Assembly (NCBI RefSeq): GCF_033558715.1
Contig: NZ_CP114606.1
Location: 2,604,001 to 2,668,000, forward strand
Direction: 5' to 3'
Source of the DNA: Acinetobacter sp. YWS30-1
GTDB taxonomy: Bacteria; Pseudomonadota; Gammaproteobacteria; Pseudomonadales; Moraxellaceae
Length of the DNA stretch: 64,000 nt
Part shown: in pieces, positions 56,017 through 64,000 of the stretch
Layout of the letters: the number at the start of each line of letters is the position of its first letter
How positions within the stretch are numbered: the first letter of the stretch is position 1
Notes under the pieces: model-generated
What the model was told of the DNA's origin: nothing
The model's input: only the letters and a program-made list of their open reading frames with translations
The model's database searches: none
Program-made: the position numbers and the translations under genes

Positions 56017-58200
56017 GTGAATAGCTCAGATTCCATATTGCATCCTCTTCAGCACATACTTAAAAAAGCCCTGTTGCCTTTTCAGTCCAGTGCCTTGATG
56101 ACTTACTGTTTGCAGATGTTCATTGTGCTTTCAGGAACGACTTTTGGTCTAAAGCTTCTCGGCTATGAGACTTTGATTGTTCCGGTCACTTTAGGGGCAA
56201 TTGCTACTGCCCTGACCGATTTTGATGACCGTTTAAGTTTAAGGCTACGCAATCTGGGGCTGGTCATGCTGCTGTTTTTTGCAGTCAGTAGCATGCTGGA
56301 ATTTCTGCATCCCTATAAAGTCTGGTTTGCACTCTGGCTATCACTTTCTAGTGCCGTATTTATCTTGATGGGGGCTTTAGGACAGCGTTATGCCACCATT
56401 TCTTTTGGCACTGTATTGCTGTCCATTTACACCATGTTTGGCTTGGGAGAATATGCGCACTGGTACGAACAGCCGCTGTATTTTGTAGTTGGTGTACTGT
56501 GGTATGGCCTGACTTCTATCCTATTTTATCTGATTCGTCCAACTTTACAGGTTCAGGAAAATCTGTCCATCAACCTACAACAGATGGCCGAACTGCTATC
56601 GACCAAAGCCAAATTATTTGATCCCGATAATCAGAATAATGTCGAACCGCTGCTTTATGAACTTTCCTTAAAAAATACCCAAGTCATTGAAAGCTTTAAC
56701 CGCACCAAAGATTCTTTACTGACCCGACTCAAAGCCTCGCGCCCAAATCATAAAACTATTTACTGGCTGAATCTTTATTTTCTGACCCAGGATATCCATG
56801 AACAGGCGACTGCCAACTATCTGCATTACGAGCAGATTCACCAGCATTTTAGCCGTACCGATCTGATTTTTCGCATTCAGAAAAATATTCACTTGCAGGC
56901 GCTTGCCTGCCAGCAGTTGGCTGCTTGCGTATTGCGTAATGAAACTTATCAACTTCCTGAACAGCATCAACTGGCACTCAAAGCATTAGAAGCCTCCATG
57001 AGGGAGTGGATTGCGCAGCACCCCCAGAATATTGAGGTAAAAAACTTACAGCTCATTCTGAGCAATCTGCTGAGTGTGCATGAACAGCTGCAACATTTGC
57101 AGGATGGACAAGCCATTTACCGTCCGGATTATCCAAAGCATTTTGATGATTCCAGCCTGTTTGATGATGACCTGCGTGGACCTGCGGATTTCTGGCTGAA
57201 ATTAAAACCCCATTTGGGACCGCAATCGGCGCTGTTTCGTCATGCGGTGCGGATCGCTTTGGTCTTTCTGGTCAGCTATGCAATTTCTCTATTGCCCTTT
57301 GCCAAAAATGGCTACTGGATATTGCTGACCAGTCTGTTTGTATGCCAGATCAGTTATTTCGCTACCAAAAGCCGTTTAAAACTGCGGACTTTGGGTACAT
57401 TGCTCGGCGTCATTCTAGGAATTCCAATCCTGTATTTTGTGCCAAGTATTGAAGGCCAATTGCTGCTCACAGTTATTTTCGGTGTCGGCTTTTTCTATTT
57501 GCGCTCCAAGAAATATGCTATGGCCACATTGATGGCAACCTTGGTGGTACTGCTGATTTTTAATCTGAAAGGCGCAGGCTATGCTGTCATTCTGCCGAGA
57601 ATTATCGATACCCTAATTGGCTGTCTGATTGCCTGGCTGGCGGTCAGTTGTATCTGGCCTGACTGGAATTTCCGTAATATTTCCAGCAATATCAAAAAAT
57701 CCTCCCAAGCGACGCTGAACTATTTACTGGCTATTCTGGAGCAATATCAGCATGGCAAAAATAACAGCATTGCTTATCGGACAGCACGTCGTTTGGCCCA
57801 CAATGCCCAGATTGACCTTTCCAATATGATTTCCAGTCTGAGTACCGAACCGAATCCAGATCCGGTGCTGATTCGCAATGCCTTCCGTTATCTGGTTTAT
57901 AGCCACAGTCAGCTCAGTTATATTTCCGCATTGGGTAGCCATCGTGAACAGGTATCTGATCCGCAAATTCTGCAACTGCTTTCTGCCTGTCAGCAGACCT
58001 TAACCTCTGCCCTATCAAATCCTGAAAATGTACCGCAGCAGGACATTCAAGGCCAATTGGCAGAAATCCGGCAACTGAGTCAGCAGGAACATATTTCCAC
58101 CCACCTGCTGCTGGTACTTAAACAGATCAGTCTTTTACTGGAAACCTTGCCTGAATTATTGTCTCTAAGACAGCAATTACTGGCAGTTGAAATCAAATAA
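56017..58200 (+). CDS. FUSC-family inner-membrane protein (YccS/YhfK type)
   Basis: The 727-residue protein has the duplicated arrangement of FUSC proteins. Six N-terminal hydrophobic segments (about 25-185) precede a long cytoplasmic helical region, followed by a second membrane bundle that begins ALFRHAVRIALVFLVSYAIS (about residue 405) and contains GYWILLTSLFVCQISYFATK and RTLGTLLGVILGIP. A C-terminal helical domain closes it. These proteins are linked to export of aromatic acids or other toxic compounds. GTG start. Confidence 0.85.
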   Translation: MNSSDSILHPLQHILKKALLPFQSSALMTYCLQMFIVLSGTTFGLKLLGYETLIVPVTLGAIATALTDFDDRLSLRLRNLGLVMLLFFAVSSMLEFLHPYKVWFALWLSLSSAVFILMGALGQRYATISFGTVLLSIYTMFGLGEYAHWYEQPLYFVVGVLWYGLTSILFYLIRPTLQVQENLSINLQQMAELLSTKAKLFDPDNQNNVEPLLYELSLKNTQVIESFNRTKDSLLTRLKASRPNHKTIYWLNLYFLTQDIHEQATANYLHYEQIHQHFSRTDLIFRIQKNIHLQALACQQLAACVLRNETYQLPEQHQLALKALEASMREWIAQHPQNIEVKNLQLILSNLLSVHEQLQHLQDGQAIYRPDYPKHFDDSSLFDDDLRGPADFWLKLKPHLGPQSALFRHAVRIALVFLVSYAISLLPFAKNGYWILLTSLFVCQISYFATKSRLKLRTLGTLLGVILGIPILYFVPSIEGQLLLTVIFGVGFFYLRSKKYAMATLMATLVVLLIFNLKGAGYAVILPRIIDTLIGCLIAWLAVSCIWPDWNFRNISSNIKKSSQATLNYLLAILEQYQHGKNNSIAYRTARRLAHNAQIDLSNMISSLSTEPNPDPVLIRNAFRYLVYSHSQLSYISALGSHREQVSDPQILQLLSACQQTLTSALSNPENVPQQDIQGQLAEIRQLSQQEHISTHLLLVLKQISLLLETLPELLSLRQQLLAVEIK

Positions 58201-58321
58201 CCAAGCGGAGCACTAGGATATAAGTATTTAAAATAATTCATTTTATTCTATAAATTTCATTTTGCTTAAATCGGCAGATTGGGTACACTCAAGCCTGATT
58301 GAATAGAACATAGAAGAGTGA

Positions 58322-58624
58322 GTGCGCGTGAATATTAAAACTTTACGTCTGGTTGGATTGCTTGAAGGTATTTCATTTCTGCTGCTGTTATTTATTGCCA
58401 TGCCGGTTAAGTACATGATGGATAACCCGATTCTGGTGAAATATATCGGCATGGGTCACGGTGTTCTTTTCGTGCTTTTTCTTGTAGTGTTATTTGCGGT
58501 ATGTGAAAAACAGAAATGGTCTCTGAGTATGTTTATTTTGGGCTTGATCGCGTCGATTCTGCCGTTTGGACCATTTATCTTTGATATGAAATTAAAGAAG
58601 TTGGAGCAGCCGGCTGAAGCTTAA
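58322..58624 (+). CDS. DUF3817 membrane protein
   Basis: The 100-residue protein has three hydrophobic helices. LRLVGLLEGISFLLLLFIAM, MPVKYM and GMGHGVLFVLFLVVLFAV, followed by LIASILPFGPFIFDMKL, match the small DUF3817 family of unknown function. GTG start at 58322 with GAAGAG nearby; a second GTG at 58328 is possible. Confidence 0.85.
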   Translation: MRVNIKTLRLVGLLEGISFLLLLFIAMPVKYMMDNPILVKYIGMGHGVLFVLFLVVLFAVCEKQKWSLSMFILGLIASILPFGPFIFDMKLKKLEQPAEA

Positions 58625-58666
58625 CTTTTGGATTCTAATCATTATTAAATCAATAATGGATGTTTT

Positions 58667-58686
58667 CTCTCCTTTTAGGAGATGAG
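58667..58686 (+). repeat. Left part of a dispersed repeat, interrupted by IS110 copy 2
   Basis: Identical to 18722-18741. The rest resumes at 59927 beyond the element. Confidence 0.75.
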
Positions 58687-58718
58687 ATACCGTCTTGGTA
58701 GTCAATCAGGTTTTGAGA

Positions 58719-59705
58719 TTATTCGACCACTAAATAATCTCTTTGATAGGCAGTCTGATGTTTTAAAACGCCATAACACAGATGTATAAGCTTGCGCATT
58801 GCAGCACCTAAAGCACACATTTTATTTTTACCCTGGCTTAATAATCGTTGATATAAAGCTTCAATGTGTGGATTATATTTAATCGCTGTTAATGCCGACA
58901 TATACAATACTGAACGTATTTTACTGTCACCTGCTTTTGATAAGTGACTTTGCTTGTTGACTGAACTGCCAGACAACTGATGTACTGGAACCAAACCTAC
59001 ATATGCAGCAGCTTGACTTGCTTTTTCAAACTTGTGCGAATGAAATAACCCCAACAGTAATAAGCCTGATCGTTCACCGATTGAAGGAATAGTTTGCAGT
59101 AATTTCAAATCCTGTTTCAATGTTGGATCTTGATCCATGTGATTATTTATTAACTTATCAATATGTTCAAGTTGCTGATTTAAATACTCAATATTCTCTT
59201 CAAGTAATTTAATCACAACAACGGAGGTATGAGTGGACTGCGCCTTTTCAAGTCGATTCTTTTCCTGCAATAGACTACCTAGATAGACATCTCGTCTGCC
59301 TAGTAAAGCTTTTAATAATCTGACATTTTCAGGTTCAGGCTGCCATATGATTAACTTTGCGGTGTAACCATAACGTGAAAGAGCTTCACTATCAGCTTTA
59401 TCCGTTTTATTTAGCATGGACATGCCTTTGGCAAAGGCTCTTACTCGTGAAGGATTAGCCACACAAACCTTTACACCTGCATCATATAGATAATATCCCA
59501 AATTCTCGTGATAAACCGAAGTCGCTTCCATGATTGCTGTCACTTGATCAGGTTCAATTTTAAGAGTGATGAGCCATTTGAGCAGACTGCCAAAGCCACT
59601 TTCTGTATTAGTAAATATTTTATTTTTTCTTTTTCCAGTCAAACCTTGAGGGAAAATGCAACAATCTATTTTGGTTTTACTGACATCAATACCTAGCATA
59701 ATCAT
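58719..59705 (-). CDS. IS110-family transposase/recombinase, copy 2
   Basis: The 328-residue recombinase has the DEDD domain (MLGIDVSKTKIDC, IMEATSVYHE, NKTDKADSEAL) and the C-terminal serine domain (AAYVGLVPVHQLSGSSVNK). It is intact and differs from copy 1 by one residue, Met for Ile in NNHMDQDP, plus one silent change. Near-identity indicates recent transposition or gene conversion. Confidence 0.95.
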   Translation of the reverse strand: MIMLGIDVSKTKIDCCIFPQGLTGKRKNKIFTNTESGFGSLLKWLITLKIEPDQVTAIMEATSVYHENLGYYLYDAGVKVCVANPSRVRAFAKGMSMLNKTDKADSEALSRYGYTAKLIIWQPEPENVRLLKALLGRRDVYLGSLLQEKNRLEKAQSTHTSVVVIKLLEENIEYLNQQLEHIDKLINNHMDQDPTLKQDLKLLQTIPSIGERSGLLLLGLFHSHKFEKASQAAAYVGLVPVHQLSGSSVNKQSHLSKAGDSKIRSVLYMSALTAIKYNPHIEALYQRLLSQGKNKMCALGAAMRKLIHLCYGVLKHQTAYQRDYLVVE

Positions 59706-59926
59706 GGTGATATTCCTTGAGTTTAAGCTATGATTTTTATCCCATTAACCATCATCTTACCTTGTGAATACAGCATCAAAGTGCTTAGTTACCGTTCAGA
59801 GTTGTATGAGGGATAAGGGCAAATTGTAGGTTTTATCTCAGGTTCAAATTTAAGATTTTAGCAGCACTCCAAACTCTACAATTTGCGTATAGTGGTAGCT
59901 AATCACTATATCAATCAAGATACAAG
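59706..59926 (-). ncRNA. Predicted bridge RNA region of IS110 copy 2
   Basis: By eye identical to 19761-19981. It carries the same target guide AGTGCTGCT (59860-59868) with CTGAG (59837-59841), and the same donor guide ACGGTAACT (59787-59795) with ACAAG (59761-59765). Identical guides explain why both copies sit at equivalent sites. Confidence 0.7.
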
Positions 59927-59950
59927 TAGCACTGCTGCGCAAAGGTAAGG
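59927..59950 (+). repeat. Right part of the dispersed repeat interrupted by IS110 copy 2
   Basis: TAGCACTGCTGCGCAAAGG here continues the repeat that begins at 58667. A further palindrome CCCTCTCTC/GAGAGAG-type follows at 59968-59993. Confidence 0.7.
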
Positions 59951-60069
59951 TTATTTTATTAATATTTCCCTCTCTCTCCCATAGGGAGAGAGAACATTCA
60001 ATACTTTTATTTGAGGCAAATAAAGTAAATAGCTTCATTCGATTAGATATTTAAGAGAAAGGAATTCTT

Positions 60070-61299
60070 TTAAAACTCCCCTCGCCATTTTCTTTCCAAC
60101 ATCACCTGTTTCAGCTGCATACGTGGCAAGCTAAACCACAGCGCAATTAAAATAAACGAGGCACCGCAATAAGCCCAAAGATCAAAAGCTTCATAAGCAA
60201 TTCTGACCACTTCAATCACGATAAAGAAACTCAGCATCATCAAGATGGATACTGTTGCCGCAACCGTGCCTTTAGACACTTCAGATGACATCAGGGCAAA
60301 ACGGTATAATACCGAGAAGCTGATCCCTTCACCCAGACTGATGCAAGTCGTACCGATAATCAGGCAATGCAGAAAATAATCCGAAATCAGCATTCCCACT
60401 AAAAGCAAAATGGTTCCAAACAACATCAATGGCACACCCAGCATCACTGTTTTACCGAGCGGCATCTTGTCGATAATTTTTAGCAGAATGATATTGCCCA
60501 GAATCAGGCCACCCAATACCGGAAACTGAGCCAGGCCATATTGCATGCTGCTCAAGCCTAGTTCTTCAACCAGAATCACGGGAGATAAGGCAATCCATAA
60601 CATCAATGGCAAGCTCACCAGTGGCAATGCCATGGTCATAATCACAAAACGCTTATTTTTCAGGACCTGTTTAAAGTCATCGATAATATAGCTGAGTGGC
60701 TGTTTGGGAATACTGATATTCGGATTCGGCATCTTCGCTTTTAGTCCAAACCAGCTCAGAAATGCCAGACAGGCAATGCCGATAAAACCCCAGTGCCATG
60801 AGACATGGTCAATCATAAAGGCACCGACTACTGGCCCTAAAAGTGGTGCCAGCAAGGAGACATTGGCCATAAGTGCCATGACTTTAATGGCATCGCGTTC
60901 TTCAAAACTTTCCTGAATCGCGGCATAACCCACAGCAGCAATAAAGGACAAGCCAAAACCTTGTAAAAAGCGCAGGAACAGAAAGCTTTGAATATTCGGT
61001 GTGAGTAAAATCGCCAGACAGCAGATTACAAAAAAAGCTACGCCACCGAGCAGGACTTTTTTACGGCCTAATCGGTCTGATAAGGGTCCTAAAATTGCGG
61101 CAACAAATGCCCCACCTAACAGGAAAAAGGACATAGAAGATGGTGCCCAGGAACTGCTTACGCCAAAATCACGGGTAATGGCCAACATGGCCGGCTGGAT
61201 CAGGTCATTACAGATATAGACGGAGAATTCAAACAGCACCAGTGCCAAAGGAAACATCAATGTGGCACGGGTCAGTTTGTGGGTTTGGGCATTTTGCAT
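60070..61299 (-). CDS. craA: MFS drug efflux pump, CraA/MdfA-like
   Basis: The 409-residue protein has 12 helices. Helix 1 holds the acidic residue typical of MdfA (LVLFEFSVYICNDLIQPAML). Motif A is GPLSDRLGRKKVLLGG, and motif C is in the LLAPLLGPVVGAFMIDHVSW region. It is close in sequence to CraA of A. baumannii, a chloramphenicol and multidrug proton antiporter; the spectrum here is inferred. Transcribed alone, between the IS110 copy and the split gene. Confidence 0.9.
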   Translation of the reverse strand: MQNAQTHKLTRATLMFPLALVLFEFSVYICNDLIQPAMLAITRDFGVSSSWAPSSMSFFLLGGAFVAAILGPLSDRLGRKKVLLGGVAFFVICCLAILLTPNIQSFLFLRFLQGFGLSFIAAVGYAAIQESFEERDAIKVMALMANVSLLAPLLGPVVGAFMIDHVSWHWGFIGIACLAFLSWFGLKAKMPNPNISIPKQPLSYIIDDFKQVLKNKRFVIMTMALPLVSLPLMLWIALSPVILVEELGLSSMQYGLAQFPVLGGLILGNIILLKIIDKMPLGKTVMLGVPLMLFGTILLLVGMLISDYFLHCLIIGTTCISLGEGISFSVLYRFALMSSEVSKGTVAATVSILMMLSFFIVIEVVRIAYEAFDLWAYCGASFILIALWFSLPRMQLKQVMLERKWRGEF

Positions 61300-61401
61300 G
61301 GGAGTTGTTATTGCCAGTCTGTTCGTTAACAGCAGACCGAACTTTATCTAAAATAGAAAGAAATAATTTTAGCAGAGATCGGATTTAAAGTATTTTGAAC
61401 T

Positions 61402-61730
61402 TTAACTACTCTCAACCGATTTCTTCATTTTTAAAGATTCAGCTAAAACTTTATTTGCCTCTGTCAGTAATTTGACTTGTTCCAACGAATTATCAGAATT
61501 TGAATCAGCTTTCGAATCGTTATAAAGTTCCTGTCCAAAGAAACGATCTGCTAAATGTTTCCGAAGTTCTAAACGATCCTCATCTTTAAATTCACGGGCA
61601 TAAAGTGGGAAAGAAGCGAGTTCAGTTCCCAACATTCTGGCTTTATATGCCACTTTACGATGTTTAGAAGATTCACGAGCTAAGTACCAAGCAGGTGTAG
61701 TTAAGCTAAAAAGCATCAATGGGCAGAGTA
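61402..61730 (-). pseudogene. 3' fragment of a membrane protein gene split by IS30
   Basis: The apparent 117-residue ORF starts inside the IS30 terminal repeat, so its first nine residues are IS-derived. What remains begins LCPLMLFSLTTPAWYLARES, a second transmembrane helix, and continues SKHRKVAYKARMLGTELASF, LYAREF and RKHLADRFFGQELYN, then a polar tail. This fits the C-terminal part of coiled-coil membrane proteins with a conserved S-HR...ELASF...LRxxLxxRFF pattern. The N-terminal part is at 62800-63508. Confidence 0.75.
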
Positions 61731-62799
61731 AAACTTGAAGTGCGACATAAACCACCTAATTAATTTAAAGGGTTTATGGAGTATATAAAATTGTCATACC
61801 ATCATCTTAACTTTGAAGATCGTACTGCATTAATGCTTGAGTCAAGAAAAGAAGGCTTTTCAGCCAGAAAATTTGCTGAACTCATTAAAAGACATCCTAG
61901 TACGATCTATCGTGAGCTTAAAAGAAATAGCATCAATGACGTTTATCAAGCTCAATATGCTTCTGATAACACCTTCGCTAGACGTAGACGCGGTCACAGA
62001 AAACTCAAAATCGACTCAATTCTCTGGAGATTTATTGTTGAAGCGATCCGTTGTTTATGGTCTCCTCAGCAAATAGCAAAGCGTTTAAAGACATTTCCTG
62101 ATTTGGATCAAACAATGAATGTAAGCCATACAACGATTTATTCAACTATACGAGCATTACCAAAGGGTGAGTTGAAAAAAGACTTATTATCCTGTCTGCG
62201 TCATGAAAATAAAAAGCGAAAAGCTAACGGTGAACCTAAAAAAGATTCTATATTACAGGATATTAAAACTATTCATGAGCGCCCAGCCGAAGTTCAAGAA
62301 AGAAAAATACCGGGTCATTGGGAAGCCGATTTAATTAAAGGTAAAGACAATAAAAGTTCGATAGCAACACTTATTGAACGAAATACACGGCTCTGTATCT
62401 TGGCAACATTACCTGATGCAAAGGCAGAATCAGTGCGCAAGGCTTTAACTGAAGCTCTGAAATATTTACCTGCAGAACTACGTAAAACGTTGACCTATGA
62501 CCGTGGACGTGAGATGTCAGAACATAAAATCCTCGAAGAAGATTTAGGCATAGATGTATATTTCTGTGACCCACATTCGCCATGGCAGAAAGGTACATGC
62601 GAAAATATGAATGGTTTAATTAGGCAATATTTACCTAAAGGGATTGATTTAAATCAGGCAGATCAGCATTATTTAAATCAAGTCGCCATGTCACTGAATA
62701 CTCGTCCTAGAAAAGCGTTAGATTGGCTTACACCATTAGAGAAATTTGCTCAGCTTGTTGATTATCATAAGGCTTTTGAAACTGTCGCACCTCATGTTT
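61731..62799 (+). mobile_element. IS30-family insertion sequence (about 1069 bp)
   Basis: Imperfect terminal repeats AAACTTGAAGTGCGACA (61731-61747) and the complement of AAACATGAGGTGCGACA (62783-62799) agree at 15 of 17 positions. The size fits the family. No clear target duplication is seen (GTA on the left against GAA on the right). The element splits an AT-rich gene on the other strand. Confidence 0.85.
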
Positions 62800-62801
62800 G
62801 A
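61776..62801 (+). CDS. IS30-family transposase
   Basis: The 341-residue transposase has an N-terminal helix-turn-helix (SARKFAELIKRHPSTIYREL, exactly 20 residues) and a DDE domain: GHWEADLIKGKDNKSSIATL with the first Asp, LTYDRGREMSEHKIL with the second and SPWQKGTCENMNGLIRQYLP with the Glu. All catalytic residues are present. The stop lies at the right end of the element. AAAGGG precedes the ATG. Confidence 0.95.
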   Translation: MEYIKLSYHHLNFEDRTALMLESRKEGFSARKFAELIKRHPSTIYRELKRNSINDVYQAQYASDNTFARRRRGHRKLKIDSILWRFIVEAIRCLWSPQQIAKRLKTFPDLDQTMNVSHTTIYSTIRALPKGELKKDLLSCLRHENKKRKANGEPKKDSILQDIKTIHERPAEVQERKIPGHWEADLIKGKDNKSSIATLIERNTRLCILATLPDAKAESVRKALTEALKYLPAELRKTLTYDRGREMSEHKILEEDLGIDVYFCDPHSPWQKGTCENMNGLIRQYLPKGIDLNQADQHYLNQVAMSLNTRPRKALDWLTPLEKFAQLVDYHKAFETVAPHV

Positions 62802-63508
62802 ATTCGCCATGTTTTGATTAGACTTTCCCAACCAAGTGGAATATGAATATAGGTACTATCTCTTAAATGATTCCAATTTTGGATAGAGATGTTAAGAAAA
62901 CCCAATATCAATATTGTTCCAATAATTGCAAAAATACCTAAAGCCCAATTCCTATATTTGTCAGCAATCTTAATTTCATCACTATAAATATCTATATATA
63001 GTTGCCCTATCTGAGAATTACTATGCTCATCTATTAACTGATTATAAGCAAAATTTTTATTTTTTAGCTCTTCAATAATTCTATTGGCTTCATTTTGACT
63101 ATTTATAACTATTTCATTCAGCTTAGAAATTTCATATTGCTGATTCTTTATATCTAAGCAACCTTTTTCTAATTTTTTATATTGTTCATCTATTTTTGCT
63201 CCCCAATCAAAAAGAGCTTTATTTCTTGAAATATACTCGTTAGTAATTTTAATTAAATCTGTTGCTCTACTCTCTAAAAATCCTATTATTTTTCTATCCT
63301 CTGTTTTTTCATAATCTTCTAGTAAGTCTAAAAACTGAAGAAATAACTCACCATGAATTACAAACATATTTGTATCAATACTTTTACTTTCTAATAAGTT
63401 CTTTAATACTACAAGAGCCTCAGGAACCATTTCTCTATTAAAAAGTTTTTGCAGCTCATCTATTATACTTGTAAAACATTTCGCTGATTCTATTTCGATA
63501 TCGCTCAC
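62800..63508 (-). pseudogene. 5' fragment of an AT-rich coiled-coil membrane protein gene split by IS30
   Basis: The reading frame encodes a long helical, coiled-coil-rich region (about residues 1-185, for example KLEKGCLDIKNQQYEISKLN) and one transmembrane helix (WALGIFAIIGTILILGFLN, about 188-206). The last two residues and the stop come from IS30. Removing the IS joins ...KTWRI in frame to L-LCPLMLFS at 61730, giving one protein of about 345 residues. The gene is notably AT-rich compared with neighbours, suggesting acquisition. Function unknown. Confidence 0.75.
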
Positions 63509-63529
63509 TTAATTGTCCCCCAAAAGCAA

Positions 63530-63556
63530 AAAAGCGCATCAATAAGATACGCTTTT
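63530..63556 (-). terminator. Terminator after the small lipoprotein gene
   Basis: AAAAGCG plus ATC pairs with GAT plus CGCTTTT around AATAA with one C-A mismatch (63530-63540, 63546-63556). Confidence 0.7.
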
Positions 63557-63586
63557 AACGAAGTTTTGTTTAAAGATCAAACATTA

Positions 63587-63964
63587 TTATGGACAGACTG
63601 CTTTCTGGAAAGTTTTGGTATTTGAACCGCGTACACACTGATAGAGCTTTTCAGTATTGTGCATTTTCCAGTTCTTCTCTTCTTTTCTAAAATGATAAAT
63701 GGTCTGAATCGATCTCACCGAGTCATCCATCAAACCTGTTTCAGTTACTTTTACCTGTCCAACCGTCGGTGACTCAACACGATTAAAGAACTGACGTATC
63801 TCGACTGTTGCCAGTTCTTCACGCAGATCAGGCCTCATTTTAAGTACCTGATCCAAAGGTGTATCTGAAGAAGACTGCACTTTTGCAATCACTTTCTGGG
63901 TGGTTGTACAACCTGATGTCATCACACCCAGACCTAAAATTGTAACCGCCAATAACCGTAACAT
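63587..63964 (-). CDS. Small hypothetical lipoprotein
   Basis: The 125-residue protein has a lipoprotein signal (MLRLLAVTILGLGVMTSG then C). The mature part contains a helical TPLDQVLKMRPDLREELATV and a beta-rich second half ending YQCVRGSNTKTFQKAVCP with two cysteines that may form a disulphide. I do not recognise the family beyond Acinetobacter-type hypothetical proteins. It is followed by its own terminator. Confidence 0.7.
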   Translation of the reverse strand: MLRLLAVTILGLGVMTSGCTTTQKVIAKVQSSSDTPLDQVLKMRPDLREELATVEIRQFFNRVESPTVGQVKVTETGLMDDSVRSIQTIYHFRKEEKNWKMHNTEKLYQCVRGSNTKTFQKAVCP

Positions 63965-64000
63965 ATTGTTTAACCCAGATTATCTTTATTATGCAGAAAT

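Larger units (their letters stand above)
58687..59926 (-). mobile_element. IS110-family element, copy 2 (1240 bp)
   Basis: Same length, ends and orientation as copy 1, with two base differences seen (58914 and 59136). It is inserted at the same point of another copy of the same repeat. Flanking core dinucleotide AG at 58685-58686 and 59925-59926 (CT in element orientation). Confidence 0.9.

Noticed and set aside
61402..61755. The 117-codon ORF left of IS30 as an independent gene
   Set aside because: Its start and first nine codons lie inside the IS terminal repeat; it is the tail of a split gene.

Overview
The window is a chromosomal segment of an Acinetobacter species. The evidence is the protein sequences themselves: an S10 ribosomal operon, a MATE pump close to AbeM, an MFS pump close to CraA, an Mla lipid-transport operon and an HK-rich small exported protein. 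Base composition is moderate. The genus is well supported; the species cannot be named from this window, although it does not look like a typical A. baumannii locus. No rRNA, tRNA or CRISPR array was seen.

Layout. Positions 102-5320 hold the S10 operon on the minus strand (rpsJ to rpsQ) with its promoter and a structured leader. Positions 5.4-18.7 kb hold metabolic and stress genes: a glutamine amidotransferase, a cystathionine beta-lyase-like enzyme, a HerA-like ATPase gene broken by an in-frame stop, hmp with an NsrR operator and the adjacent nsrR, the YihA GTPase, a dicarboxylate symporter, tesB and plsB. Positions 18.7-20.0 kb hold an IS110-family element. Positions 20-41.9 kb hold recG-comF, a Nudix hydrolase, a LOG-family protein, corA, the mlaFEDCB operon, a DEAD-box helicase, suhB, dxs, ribA, hemN, hemF, aroE and an acyl-CoA dehydrogenase. 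Positions 42-44.2 kb hold a cold-shock gene, a frameshifted small secreted protein and an IS982-family element. Positions 44.2-58.6 kb hold hemW, the AbeM-like pump, an AarF/UbiB kinase, the zinc-independent L31 gene under a probable Zur box, crcB, a hopJ-family gene, two related envelope proteins, a ParA-like ATPase, an AI-2E transporter, sodC and a FUSC-family protein. Positions 58.7-64 kb hold a second copy of the IS110 element, a craA-like pump, an unknown membrane gene split in two by an IS30-family element, and a small lipoprotein.

The most interesting system is the pair of nearly identical 1240-bp IS110-family elements (18742-19981 and 58687-59926). Both sit at exactly the same position and orientation inside copies of a dispersed intergenic repeat. 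Comparing the two copies fixes the ends, with a CT core dinucleotide in element orientation. The 221-nt leader upstream of the recombinase folds into two large loops. In one loop I can read a target guide pair that matches the occupied repeats, and in the other a donor guide pair that matches the joined element ends. This is the architecture described for bridge RNAs of IS110 elements such as IS621. Joining the two ends would also place a -35 box in one end 17 bp from a -10 box in the other.

Three genes are visibly broken (HerA-like ATPase by a stop codon, His-rich exported protein by a frameshift, AT-rich coiled-coil membrane protein by IS30). Together with three IS families this suggests a genome under IS activity and gene decay, unless some of the small lesions are sequencing errors.
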